From the NCBI RefSeq assembly GCF_024218775.1, contig NZ_CP100404.1, forward strand, positions 2,666,001 to 2,730,000: a stretch of 64,000 nucleotides of DNA, in the 5' to 3' direction. Shown here piece by piece: positions 49,999 through 58,695 of this stretch. A model generated the notes under the pieces. That model was not told the origin of the DNA. It made no database searches and saw nothing but the letters and a program-made list of their open reading frames with translations. The translations under genes and the position numbers were made by a program. Each line of letters opens with the position of its first letter. Within the stretch, counting starts at the first letter, position 1. Source of the stretch: Haloarcula marina. GTDB lineage: Archaea; Halobacteriota; Halobacteria; Halobacteriales; Haloarculaceae.

Positions 49999-50829
49999 AT
50001 GCTTTCGGCGTTCCTCTGGGAGTTCCTCCTGCCACTCGCGTTCATCGCGGTACTGCTCGTCGCTATCGACCGCTATCAGGACCTGCGACTCCTCGCGTAC
50101 CTGACCGCCGACCGAGAGCGCACCGTCGCGTTCGTCGGCGGCGTGGCGTTCGTCCTCGTCGTCACCGGTGCGACGTACGCCCTCGGGTCACCGCCGTCCA
50201 TCGGCGGTCGCTACGACGTGTCGCTGTACCACGTCGGGTTCGTCGTCCTCCTCGTCGGCGTGTTCATCACCGTCCACGGCCTGCGCCACTACGGCCTCGC
50301 GACGACGCTCCGGAAGGCGGCGCACGTCGACCCAAGTGGCACGCTCCCGGACGGTCCCGTCGCGGTCACGGGTGTCGCGGAATCGGCCGTCGGGACCGTC
50401 TCGGCCCCGCAGAGCGGCGAGTCGGCGCTGGTCGCCGAGGCGGGACAATTGGCGGGCGGCGAAAAGTACGCGGCGTCGGCGAGCACGGGGCGGGCCCAGC
50501 AACTGCTGGACGCCGAACGCGTCGGCCGGTCGTTCGAGGTGACCGACGAGTACGGCGCGGTCCGGGTCGACCCGGCCGACGCGACCATCGGATTCGTGGT
50601 CGGCGAAACCGACGGCGGGACCCTCGAACGCCGCGTCGAACCCGGCGACTCGGTGACCGTCGTGGGCCGCGCGGAAGGCGGGCGACTCGCGGAGACGCTG
50701 GTCGTCGCCAGCGCGGGGAACCACAACGTCGACCGGTTCGCGGGCAACGTCCCTCGACTGGCGAAACTCGGGCCGTTCGTCGTCCTCGTCGGCGTCGGCG
50801 TGATGGCCGTGACTGCGGGCGTCGTCTGA
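49999..50829 (+). CDS. Membrane protein with GIDE-like domain
   Basis: The 276-residue protein has two or three N-terminal membrane segments and a soluble middle (AVTGVAESAVGTVSAPQSGESALVAEAGQLAGGEKYAAS), then a C-terminal segment (LGPFVVLVGVGVMAVTAGVV). The middle resembles the extracytoplasmic domain of GIDE/MULAN-like proteins, but no RING finger is present, so ubiquitin ligase activity is not implied. Function unknown. Confidence 0.65.
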   Translation: MLSAFLWEFLLPLAFIAVLLVAIDRYQDLRLLAYLTADRERTVAFVGGVAFVLVVTGATYALGSPPSIGGRYDVSLYHVGFVVLLVGVFITVHGLRHYGLATTLRKAAHVDPSGTLPDGPVAVTGVAESAVGTVSAPQSGESALVAEAGQLAGGEKYAASASTGRAQQLLDAERVGRSFEVTDEYGAVRVDPADATIGFVVGETDGGTLERRVEPGDSVTVVGRAEGGRLAETLVVASAGNHNVDRFAGNVPRLAKLGPFVVLVGVGVMAVTAGVV

Positions 50830-50858
50830 CTTTTCCGCGCCGTCGCCCTACGCGGTGT

Positions 50859-51557
50859 ATGGACGTTCCACTGTACGACTCGCTGGACGGGCAGGTCGCG
50901 CTCGTCACGGGCGCGACCCGCGGCATCGGGAAGGCCATCGCCGACGGCCTCGTGGCCCGCGACGCGACCGTCTACGCTGGCGCGCGCGACCCAGACGACA
51001 TCACTGCGAGCGACCGCCGCGCGGTCGAACTCGACGTGACCGACGACGGCGGAATCGCCGCCGCTATCGAGACCATCGACGCGGAAGCGGGTCGTCTCGA
51101 CGTTCTGGTGAACAACGCCGGGGTGATGGACTCGCGCGAACCGCTGGACTCGATGCCCACCGAAGTCGTCGACCGAACGCTCGACACGAACCTCCGGGGG
51201 CCGATGCTGGTGACGAAACACGCCCTGCCCCTGCTGTTGGACCGACCCGGTGGCCGCGTCGTCAACGTCTCCTCGGGCCTCGGCGCGATTACTGAGCCAC
51301 AGTCCGGGGGGACACCGGCCTACCGCGTCTCGAAGACGGGCGTGAACGGTCTGACGCGGTATCTCGACGGCGAGTACGAGAGCGAGGGACTACTGGCGAA
51401 CTCGGTGTGTCCGGGATACGTCCGGACCGACATGACCGGCCCCTCGGCCAGTCGGTCACCAGAGAAAGGGGCGGAGACGCCCGTGTGGCTGTCGCGGTTC
51501 CGGCCCGACGCGCCGGGCGGGCGATTCTGGCGGGACAAGTCGCCCGCGTCGTGGTAG
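50859..51557 (+). CDS. Short-chain dehydrogenase/reductase
   Basis: The 232-residue SDR has TGATRGIG (cofactor), NNAGVM, VNVSSGLGA (catalytic Ser) and YRVSKTGVN (YxxxK). The loop NDADP-type acid pattern (ARDPDDIT) suggests NADP(H) preference, which is tentative. It ends one base before the next gene, convergently (51557/51558), with no spacer. Substrate unknown. Confidence 0.88.
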   Translation: MDVPLYDSLDGQVALVTGATRGIGKAIADGLVARDATVYAGARDPDDITASDRRAVELDVTDDGGIAAAIETIDAEAGRLDVLVNNAGVMDSREPLDSMPTEVVDRTLDTNLRGPMLVTKHALPLLLDRPGGRVVNVSSGLGAITEPQSGGTPAYRVSKTGVNGLTRYLDGEYESEGLLANSVCPGYVRTDMTGPSASRSPEKGAETPVWLSRFRPDAPGGRFWRDKSPASW

Positions 51558-53360
51558 TCAGCTATCCGGTATCGTCACGTCCGTGGGGTCGTCTCGCAAT
51601 CGGTCCGCGCCCGGCATCACGCGGTCGGCGGCGTCGACGCCGTCGGCATCGGCGTCGGCGTCGGTGACCGCCGACGACTCGGGGTCCGCGGGCGGGTCGG
51701 CCACCGGCAACTCGATTTCGACCGTCGTCCCGCCCTCGACGGCGAAGGAGAGCGTGCCGCCGACGTTGCGGACCACCCACTTCACCAACCAGAGGCCGAC
51801 GCCGGACCCGTGTTGCAGGGGCGTCTCCTCTCCGACGAGGATGACCTCGCGCTCGTGGGCGGCGATGCCCGGTCCGTCGTCGCGGACGCGGACGGCGACG
51901 CTGCCCGCTCGGTCGGTGTCGACGGTGACATCGACCGTCGGCCGGTCGCCCCCGTGTTCGATGGCGTTGCGGACGAGTTCCTCGAACGCGAGCGTCAGCG
52001 ACGGTCCGCCCTCGACCCAACAGTCGTCCGGGCAGGACAGCGAAATCGTCGCCTCGGGGTGGCCGCCCTGTACCGTGTCGACGACGGGAATCAACAGCGA
52101 GCAGAGGCGGACGGGGTAGGGGCGCTCGCTTTCGAGCGCCTCGGAGACGCGGCCGATTTTGTTGCTCCGGTCGACCACCTCGTCGACGGTCCGAACGATG
52201 CGGTCGATTCGGTCGCATTCCGGGCCGGTCACGCTGTCACGGAGGAGGTCCGCGTTCCCGCGGACGACGTTCATCTCGTTGCGGATGTTGTGCCGCAGCA
52301 GGCGGTTCAGCACGTCGATGCGCTGTTCGCGCTGTCGACGTTCGGTCACGTCGCGCAGGCTGATTAGGTGGCCCGAGACGACGCCGTAGGCCCGGTACAG
52401 CGGCGCGACCCGCACGTCGTAGTATCGGGTCGTCGAGTCGTGTTCGAGGCGCGTCTCCGTCTGTGCGCGCTCGCCCGCCGCGGGCACGGTGGCCGCGAGT
52501 TCGGGCAGTTCCGCCCGGAGCGGTCGCCCGAGCAGGGAGACGGAGTCCTCGTCGAACAGCGCCGCGGCGGCGTCGTTCACGTCGACGATGCGGCCCCCCT
52601 CGTCGACGATGACCACCCGGTCGTCCATCTCGGCGAAGATGGCCTCGCGACCGAGTTCTCGTGTCACCGGCGCGACGTCGAGCAACTGGCCGCGCAGCAG
52701 CGCCACCGAGAGGACGACACCGGAGACGACGTAGCCCAGACTCGTCGGGTCGACGGCCGTGTCGGGGACGCCGAGCGCGTGCAACGACTGAGCCGTCGTC
52801 GGGACGGTGATGGCGACCAGCAGGGCGAGGCTCTGGGCCTGAAACAACTGATTCGTCCGGAGCATGTTCCGAATGAGGAGGACGCCACCGGCGAGAATCA
52901 GGGCGAGCATGTACGCGAGGTGCGCCCAGTGGGCCGGACCCCACACCGGCACGAGCGCGCTCACGTCGCCGAAGACGACCGTCTGCGACCCGCGCCAGAC
53001 GAGTTCGTGAGCACCGTTCGACCAGACGAGCGTGACGAACAGGGCCGGTTCGGCGAGCAACAGCGCCACGCGGCGACGCGTGAGCCAGTGGGGATGGCCG
53101 GTGTACTCGACGACGGTCACCAGCCACGCGACGGGAATCACCACGGAGAGGGTCAGTTGCGCCTGTAGCAGTCGGCCCATCAGGGTCACGTCCGGGACGG
53201 CTAGCTCTAACCCGTGGGCGACGGCCCAGAAACTCGCGGCGACGACGAACGCCGCCAGCGGTCCGGCCCCCGGCCGGTCCCGATGTAACCACACGAGGAC
53301 GGCCACCCCCATCCCGGCGACGGCGGCCAGCAGAACCACCGACAGTGGCGACAGCACCAT
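51558..53360 (-). CDS. 7TM-type sensor histidine kinase with PAS domain
   Basis: The 600-residue protein has an N-terminal 7-helix membrane sensor (residues 1-225). A PAS domain follows (DDRVVIVDEGGRIVDVNDAAAALF), and the phosphoacceptor His357 is in LLRHNIRNEMNV. A HATPase domain has the N box (FEELVRNAIEHGG), G1 (RDDGPGIA) and G2 (GSGVGLWLVKWV) motifs. A low-complexity Asp/Ala stretch near the C-terminus (VTDADADADGVDAADR) is unusual. No partner regulator is adjacent. Signal unknown. Confidence 0.9.
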   Translation of the reverse strand: MVLSPLSVVLLAAVAGMGVAVLVWLHRDRPGAGPLAAFVVAASFWAVAHGLELAVPDVTLMGRLLQAQLTLSVVIPVAWLVTVVEYTGHPHWLTRRRVALLLAEPALFVTLVWSNGAHELVWRGSQTVVFGDVSALVPVWGPAHWAHLAYMLALILAGGVLLIRNMLRTNQLFQAQSLALLVAITVPTTAQSLHALGVPDTAVDPTSLGYVVSGVVLSVALLRGQLLDVAPVTRELGREAIFAEMDDRVVIVDEGGRIVDVNDAAAALFDEDSVSLLGRPLRAELPELAATVPAAGERAQTETRLEHDSTTRYYDVRVAPLYRAYGVVSGHLISLRDVTERRQREQRIDVLNRLLRHNIRNEMNVVRGNADLLRDSVTGPECDRIDRIVRTVDEVVDRSNKIGRVSEALESERPYPVRLCSLLIPVVDTVQGGHPEATISLSCPDDCWVEGGPSLTLAFEELVRNAIEHGGDRPTVDVTVDTDRAGSVAVRVRDDGPGIAAHEREVILVGEETPLQHGSGVGLWLVKWVVRNVGGTLSFAVEGGTTVEIELPVADPPADPESSAVTDADADADGVDAADRVMPGADRLRDDPTDVTIPDS

Positions 53361-53420
53361 TCGATTCGAGGGTCGGGAGACTGCGGGATAAACGTTCTCG
53401 GCCGAGTATCGCTCGCGATA

Positions 53421-53735
53421 CTACGACTGCCGGGAGCGCAGCGCCGACCAGACGGCGATAGCGCCCAACAGGAACGCCGGAACCAGCGGGAGCGCGAGAT
53501 ACGCCGCCCGGAGCGTCAGCCCCAGCGACCGGACGAATCCCTGTGCGGCCGGGAGGAGGAGAATCGCCAGCGGAATCACGAGGAAGCCGACGAGAATCAT
53601 CCCGACGAGGACCCACCCCTCCCAACTGAACTCGTCGCTCGTCTCGGCCTGTTGGGGCGGTTCGCCGCTGGGTCGGTGGACGTAGCCGCCGTCGGTGTCG
53701 GTACTGCTCTGTCGGTCGCTGTCGTCTCTAGGCAT
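53421..53735 (-). CDS. Small two-helix membrane protein
   Basis: The 104-residue protein has a Ser/Asp-rich polar head and two helices (WVLVGMILVGFLVIPLAILLLP; AAYLALPLVPAFLLGAIAVW). ATG 53735 is preferred to GTG 53744. It begins five bases after the pseudogene's stop (reading leftward, overlapping the same transcript), so it may once have been downstream in an operon with the dehydrogenase. Function unknown. Confidence 0.65.
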   Translation of the reverse strand: MPRDDSDRQSSTDTDGGYVHRPSGEPPQQAETSDEFSWEGWVLVGMILVGFLVIPLAILLLPAAQGFVRSLGLTLRAAYLALPLVPAFLLGAIAVWSALRSRQS

Positions 53736-54057
53736 CGTACTCACTGTCTGGGATGACGACGACGTTCTCGGGGCCGTCGCGTTCTTCGAGCATTTCGTGG
53801 CCGCGGGCCGTCTCGCTCATCGGCAGCGTCGCGCGTTTCTCGACCGCGAAGGTCCCCGGCGGCGTCGCTCCCCGGGATGTGTGGCAAGTCGAGGTCGAGG
53901 CCCAGAGGAGACCGCGGCGGGTCCAGACGTCGAGGTGGTTCAGGGCACCGGCCTTCACGTCGACGAGCGTCTCGTCGCGACCGACCGACGGGTCGGGGGC
54001 GTCGCCGTAGGTGACGACATCGCGGCCCCTGTGTTCGGTGTACTGGACTGCCTGCAT
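53728..54057 (-). pseudogene. Remnant of a zinc-binding alcohol dehydrogenase
   Basis: MQAVQYTEHRGRDVVTYGDAPDPSVGRDETLVDVKAGALNHLDVWTRRG matches the start of quinone/alcohol dehydrogenases. A frameshift then follows; the LGLDLDLPHIPGSDAAG segment continues in another frame. An internal deletion of about 200 residues has joined this to the C-terminal end GHEMLEERDGPENVVVIPD. The cofactor and zinc-binding parts are missing. The gene is therefore decayed, though the first frame remains open and might be called a short protein. Confidence 0.75.
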
Positions 54058-54114
54058 GCGCATCCCTCGGGCCAGCGTGCGCAAAACGCTGGCGGTCGTC
54101 CGGTGACGGGCGGG

Positions 54115-54279
54115 TCAGTCGTCCGTTTCGGCCGGGTCCGGTCGGTCGATTTCGAGGAGACTCACCGGGTGGTCGCTGTCGAGTTCGTGACGCTGGCGGT
54201 CCGCAGTCGCCTCCGCGTGGTCGTCGTACACACCCTCGAACCGGCACCCGTGACACGTGACGTGAAATGACCCACCCAT
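54115..54279 (-). CDS. Small zinc-finger protein, 54 residues
   Basis: A 54-residue frame from ATG 54279 to TGA at 54115: MGGSFHVTCHGCRFEG, then DRQRHELDSDHPVSLLEID. CxxC near residue 9 and a later HxxxDxDH give a C2H2-like zinc site. The acidic end is typical of haloarchaeal micro-proteins. No function is known. It lies upstream (minus strand) of the dehydrogenase remnant. Confidence 0.68.
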   Translation of the reverse strand: MGGSFHVTCHGCRFEGVYDDHAEATADRQRHELDSDHPVSLLEIDRPDPAETDD

Positions 54280-54396
54280 AGGTCGCATGTCACATATGGA
54301 CAGTATAAGTGTTGTGTAAGATTCATTTGTTACGACGACGGGAGCCTCGGTCGGGGTAGCCGGAAGGATTTACCGCCCGGACGCCGTCCGTCCGGC

Positions 54397-55383
54397 ATGG
54401 TCGATTTCCAGTCTCGCGATACGCGACGGGGGGTCGGTGGTGGAACCGACGAAGACGACGATGACGAGACAGACACGGCGGACGCGGCGGCGGACGACGC
54501 TGCTGAAGGCGACGAGGCGGCAGAGGAGCAGACGGCGTCCGAGACATCGGATGTCGTCGCGACGGCCGAGACGACCGAAGAAGCCGAGACGGGCGCGTCG
54601 ATGCCGTCGGCGGAGACGGGCGATGGCGACACCGACGGGGAACAGGCCGCCGACCCGCTCTCTGACCCATTCGACGAGGGGAGCGAGGACGCGGCGACCG
54701 AAGACCCGACGGGCGAGGCGGAATCGGCGGTCGGTCGCCCGTCGGGTGAGACGGCTTCCCCGGTCGACGACTCGGGGGATGCGGACGCGACCGCAGAGAG
54801 CGCCGCCGACACGGGTCCGGCCGCTGACACTCGGGGCGGCCCGGCGGCCGGGTCGAAGGTCGCGACCGCCGACCCGGGACCGACGACCGACGACGCGCCC
54901 GCCTCGCCACAGCGGGCGATAGACGTGGCCGTCGTCACCGTCGGCACGACGACGGACCGCGGCGAGGACCCGACGGGCGAGACGGTGACGACGGCGCTCG
55001 AATCGGCGGGTCACAGCGTCACCGCTCGGGAACGGCTTCGGGGCGACTACGACGGCGTCCAGCAGGCCGTCGACACGCTCGTCGGCAGGCGGGATGTCGA
55101 GGCAGTCGTCACCGCTGGCGGGGTCGGCATCGCGGCCAGCGAGGTGACTATCGAGGCCGTCCATCCGCTGTTTGAGAAGGCCCTGCCCGGGTTCGGCGAG
55201 GCGTTCCGCAACCTCCTGTTCGAGCACATCGGGACCGGTATCGTCGCCGTGCGGGCCACCGCGGGCATCGCCGCCGGGACGCCGGTGTTCTGTCTGCCGA
55301 GCGACGCCGAAGCCGCGACCCTCGCGGTCGAGGAAATCGTCGCCGCCGAGGGTCCGGAACTCGTCGCGCACCTCGACGACTGA
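54397..55383 (+). CDS. MoaB/MogA-like protein with long acidic leader
   Basis: The 328-residue protein has about 170 residues of disordered, Asp/Glu/Ala/Thr-rich sequence before the MoCF-type domain (residues 173-320; AIDVAVVTVGTTTDRGEDPTG, AVVTAGGVGIAASEVTIEAVHPLF). The usual GGTG of MoaB reads GGVG here, and the SRAxxG motif is RATAGIAAGTPVF, so binding of molybdopterin may be altered. The leader may keep the protein soluble at high salt or be a docking tail. No other Mo genes are adjacent apart from the distant MOSC gene. Confidence 0.83.
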   Translation: MVDFQSRDTRRGVGGGTDEDDDDETDTADAAADDAAEGDEAAEEQTASETSDVVATAETTEEAETGASMPSAETGDGDTDGEQAADPLSDPFDEGSEDAATEDPTGEAESAVGRPSGETASPVDDSGDADATAESAADTGPAADTRGGPAAGSKVATADPGPTTDDAPASPQRAIDVAVVTVGTTTDRGEDPTGETVTTALESAGHSVTARERLRGDYDGVQQAVDTLVGRRDVEAVVTAGGVGIAASEVTIEAVHPLFEKALPGFGEAFRNLLFEHIGTGIVAVRATAGIAAGTPVFCLPSDAEAATLAVEEIVAAEGPELVAHLDD

Positions 55384-55590
55384 CCCGCCGCGCAGTCGTT
55401 TCGACCGGCGTGCGTTCACTCGTTTTACGCGATTTAATTCCGTTTACCACCCGGAACGGACCGAGCGCGGAATTCAGACGTTCAGACGCATCTTCTGCCA
55501 AGAATAGCCGATTTGAACGCTGTAAACGCCGTTAAACGTCGTTAATCGCTTCCCCCTTTGAAGTGAAATCCGGCCAACGCCCCGGATGCA
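55384..55590. other. 207-base spacer with GTTAA repeats
   Basis: No gene. The stretch around 55515-55550 contains repeated CGTTAAACG/CGTTAAT-like units (GTAAACGCCGTTAAACGTCGTTAAT). These could be operator half-sites for the following exported protein gene. Nothing else is supported. Confidence 0.5.
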
Positions 55591-56553
55591 ATGTCCGAAC
55601 GCGAAGCGACCCGACGTGGCGTGCTGAAGGGTATCGGTACGACAGTCGCTGCGGCGATGGGCGGTGTGGTCCTCTCCGGGTCGGCCGCCGCGAGCGGTCC
55701 GTGGACGGCCGTCGAGTCGCCGACGGGCAACACGCTCCACGACGTTGCGTACACGGACGCGGGGGCGTACGCCGTCGCGGGCGGCGGCGTCGTTCTCGAA
55801 CGGACCGAACTCGGCTGGCGGAAAGTCCTCGACGGCGGGCCGACCGGCAACGGAAACAGCCTCTACGGCGCGGACGTGACCGACGACGGCGAGCGCCTCT
55901 GGTTCGTCGGGGCGTCGGGCGCTCTCGGCGAGTACGACGTGGAGTCCGGCGTTCTCACGGACCACAGCGCGCCGATGGACGTGACCAACAACTTCAACGA
56001 CGTGTCGGTCACGGGCGAGTCGGGCGACGCGAACGTCTACGTCGCCGGTGACTCCGGGAAGATGTACTACTCCTTCGAAAACGGCGCGAGCGAGACGTGG
56101 AAGTACGTCACGCCCGGGTCCGGGGCGGCCATCAACGCCGTCGACTTCTTCGACGACCGAAACGGCCACATCGTCGACGGGAACAAGTCGGTGTTCCGCA
56201 CGGCCGACGGCACGACGTGGGAGCAAATCGGCATGGCCGACGCCAACGTGAACTTCTACGGCGTCGACTCGGACGGGTTCGACGACGTGTGGGTGTCCGG
56301 TGGCGGCGGCATGGTGTTCCACTGGGACGGCAGCGAGTGGACGCCGACCGACACCGGTGACGCGGGCCTGCGCGACGTCGAAGTGACCGACCGCGACGGG
56401 GACGGCTACGCGGTCGGTGGCGGCGGGAAGGTGTACGAACTCGACGAGGAGTGGACGCAGAACCAGACGCCGGCCGGGCAGAATCTGACGGCCGTCGTCC
56501 GCGGGTCGACGGACATCGCCGTCGGCGCGGGCGGAACCATCCTCGAACGGTAG
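55591..56553 (+). CDS. Exported beta-propeller protein (YCF48/photosystem-assembly-like repeats)
   Basis: The 320-residue product has a twin-arginine-type signal (TRRGVLKGIGTTVAAAMGG, end about residue 38). Repeated blades of the type TLHDVAYTDAGAYAVAGGGVVLER, GDANVYVAGDSGKMYYSF and LRDVEVTDRDGDGYAVGGGGKVYEL follow. Several repeats have GGGGMVF/GGGGKVY ends of similar length, giving a propeller of probably six or seven blades. It is predicted as a surface protein; ligand unknown. Confidence 0.82.
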   Translation: MSEREATRRGVLKGIGTTVAAAMGGVVLSGSAAASGPWTAVESPTGNTLHDVAYTDAGAYAVAGGGVVLERTELGWRKVLDGGPTGNGNSLYGADVTDDGERLWFVGASGALGEYDVESGVLTDHSAPMDVTNNFNDVSVTGESGDANVYVAGDSGKMYYSFENGASETWKYVTPGSGAAINAVDFFDDRNGHIVDGNKSVFRTADGTTWEQIGMADANVNFYGVDSDGFDDVWVSGGGGMVFHWDGSEWTPTDTGDAGLRDVEVTDRDGDGYAVGGGGKVYELDEEWTQNQTPAGQNLTAVVRGSTDIAVGAGGTILER

Positions 56554-56620
56554 CGGCACCGCTCGGCCGTCGTCGGGCCGTCGGCACTGGCGTTTTGACC
56601 GTGGCCCACCTAGTTCGTCC

Positions 56621-57445
56621 ATGGACGTGATTCAGGTCCAAGACGCCTCGGTCCCCGCCCTCGGCCTCGGCACGTGGCAACTGACCGGGCCTCGCTGTCG
56701 CGAGACGGTCCAGACGGCCCTCGAGATGGGCTATCGACACGTCGACACCGCCCAGGCGTACGGCAACGAGCGACAGGTCGGCATGGGTATCCAAGCCGCA
56801 GACGTCGACCGCGAGGACGTGTTTCTGGTGACGAAACTGGACGGCGGCAACCGGAGTGCCCGGCGGGTCCGGCAGTCGGCCCGCGAGAGCATGAATCGAC
56901 TCGGGACGGACTCCCTCGACCTGTTGCTCATCCACTGGCCGAACCTGCCGTGGATGCCCGCCCTCTCCGAGACGCTCGGCGCGATGAACGACCTCGTCGA
57001 CGACGGCCTCGTCGACCACATCGGCGTCAGTAACTTCTCGCCCTCGCTGCTGGACGAGGCGCGCGAACTCTCCGACGCCCCCATCCTCACCGACCAGGTC
57101 CAGTACCACCCCTACTGGGACCAGCGGAAACTGCTCGACTACTGCCGCATCCACGACGTGCTGCTGACGGCGTACAGTCCGCTGGCCCGCGGCGGCGTGT
57201 TGGACGACCCGGCGCTCGTCCAAATCGGGAACCGCTACGGCAAGTCGCCCGCGCAGGTGGCGCTCCGCTGGCTTGTTCAACAACCGGGCGTCGCCGCCAT
57301 TCCCAAGGCCTCCAGCCGCGAGCATCTGGACGCGAACCTCGCTATCTTCGATTTCGAGTTGACCGACGAGGAGATGGCCGAGATTCGGTCGCCGTCGAAG
57401 GCCAAGACCGGCTATCACTACCTCCGGTCGCAGTTACCGTTCTGA
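56621..57445 (+). CDS. Aldo/keto reductase
   Basis: The 274-residue AKR has the full tetrad: Asp42 and Tyr47 in HVDTAQAYGNE, Lys72 in LVTKL, and His in LLLIHWPN. The IPKASS segment is the NADPH-binding loop. It resembles 2,5-diketo-gluconate reductase/AKR5-type enzymes. A GCGTTTTGACC element lies 25-28 bases upstream of the ATG. The gene overlaps the convergent small membrane gene by 12 bases. Confidence 0.9.
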   Translation: MDVIQVQDASVPALGLGTWQLTGPRCRETVQTALEMGYRHVDTAQAYGNERQVGMGIQAADVDREDVFLVTKLDGGNRSARRVRQSARESMNRLGTDSLDLLLIHWPNLPWMPALSETLGAMNDLVDDGLVDHIGVSNFSPSLLDEARELSDAPILTDQVQYHPYWDQRKLLDYCRIHDVLLTAYSPLARGGVLDDPALVQIGNRYGKSPAQVALRWLVQQPGVAAIPKASSREHLDANLAIFDFELTDEEMAEIRSPSKAKTGYHYLRSQLPF

Positions 57446-57637
57446 CTCGCGGCCGTCGGCCGCTCCGCCGCTCACACCGGCCGCTCGTTCGGTGCGTGTC
57501 TGCGTCTTCCCGCGGTAGTAGAGCCACAGCAACACCGCGATGGTCAGCGGAAAGAGAACGACGGCGAGGATTGCCAGCGGCGGGAACAACAGAGAGAGGG
57601 CGAACGTCCGCCACGAGACTATCGTGTCGCGGACCAT
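57434..57637 (-). CDS. Small membrane protein, 67 residues
   Basis: The 67-residue product has a single long hydrophobic stretch (SLLFPPLAILAVVLFPLTIAVLLWLYY), possibly two short helices, and a basic C-terminus. ATG 57637 is the only start consistent with the neighbouring divergent gene. It overlaps the end of the aldo/keto reductase by 12 bases. Function unknown. Confidence 0.6.
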   Translation of the reverse strand: MVRDTIVSWRTFALSLLFPPLAILAVVLFPLTIAVLLWLYYRGKTQTRTERAAGVSGGAADGRESER

Positions 57638-57708
57638 GCCGCCGTTCCCTGACCGACCGATACCGCTCTTGTGTAAGCGTTTTGACGCGGGCACCCCTAC
57701 GACCGGGT

Positions 57709-58383
57709 ATGGTGACGCCGCTCTCGGACGACGTTTGGTGGTACGACCTCTCGGGCGTGAACGCGTACCTCGTCGACGACGGCGGGACGCTGACGCTGGT
57801 CGACGCCGGGATGCCGTGGCACGGCACGAAACTGCTGGCGGGCCTCCGCGAGGCGGGATTCGAGGTCCGTGATCTGGAGCGCATCCTGCTGACCCACTAC
57901 GACGTGGACCACGTCGGCGGCCTGCCGATGTTCGACGGGAGCGACCTGACCATCTACGTCGGCGCGGACGACGCACCGCTCGTCACGGGTGCGCGAGCGT
58001 CGCCGCTCTCCAACCACAAGGGCCTCGTTCAACGACTCGCAGGCCGCTTCACCTCGGTCCCAGACAACCCGGTCGAACCGGTCGACGACGGCGACACCGT
58101 CGGCAGTTTCACCGTCTACGACACACCGGGCCACACGCCCGGCCACGTCTGCTACGTCAGCGAGACGCTGTCGACGGCGTTCCTCGGTGACCTCGTCCGG
58201 GAGAGTGGGGGCGCCCTCTCGCCGTCGCCGTGGCTCATCAGTTACGACGCGGGGGAAGTGACGCGGAGTATCCGCGAGTTCGCCGACCGCGCGCCGCCGT
58301 TCGACGTGGCCGCGATGGGCCACGGCGTGCCGTTCAAAAGACGAGGGCAGGCGCGTCTCGCCGAACTGGCGGCGACGCTGTAG
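57709..58383 (+). CDS. MBL-fold metallo-hydrolase
   Basis: The 224-residue protein has the beta-lactamase metal motif LTHYDVDHVGGL (HxDxDH type) and later VYDTPGHTPGHVCY and AMGHGVPF with further ligands. It is in the glyoxalase II-like group; the substrate is not known. A GCGTTTTGACGCGG element (T4 at 57680-57683) is 26-29 bases upstream of ATG 57709. It is convergent with the pyrG operon with no gap. Confidence 0.88.
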   Translation: MVTPLSDDVWWYDLSGVNAYLVDDGGTLTLVDAGMPWHGTKLLAGLREAGFEVRDLERILLTHYDVDHVGGLPMFDGSDLTIYVGADDAPLVTGARASPLSNHKGLVQRLAGRFTSVPDNPVEPVDDGDTVGSFTVYDTPGHTPGHVCYVSETLSTAFLGDLVRESGGALSPSPWLISYDAGEVTRSIREFADRAPPFDVAAMGHGVPFKRRGQARLAELAATL

Positions 58384-58695
58384 TTACAGTTCCTCGGCGA
58401 CGGCCGCGGGGTCCAGCAGGTTCGGGTCGACCACGAGGTCCGCCTGCCTGCTGGCGAAGTCCGGCAGGGAGCCTTCGGCGTAGACGACGATGCGGAGGTC
58501 GGGGTTGAGGTCCTTGGCGACGGCGATAGAGGTGGCCTGCGCCATCTCCGTCAGGAGGTACACGTCGGCGTCGTGGACGCCGCCCTCCTCGAGGCCGGGG
58601 CGGTTGCCCACGTCGGCGACAGTGACCGTGTGGCCCTCCGCTTCGAGTGCGTCCGTGATACCGTCGGGGTCCGAGCCAACGAGGATGACCTTCAT
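58384..58695 (-). CDS. DUF7126-like protein
   Basis: The 103-residue protein ([31 protein letters not shown]) has a Rossmann-like receiver-type beta-alpha pattern without a phosphorylation site and fits the haloarchaeal DUF7126 type. It overlaps the guaAb stop by four bases (ATGA), so it is the third gene of the pyrG operon. The constant link to guaAb suggests a role in nucleotide metabolism, which is inference. Confidence 0.78.
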   Translation of the reverse strand: MKVILVGSDPDGITDALEAEGHTVTVADVGNRPGLEEGGVHDADVYLLTEMAQATSIAVAKDLNPDLRIVVYAEGSLPDFASRQADLVVDPNLLDPAAVAEEL

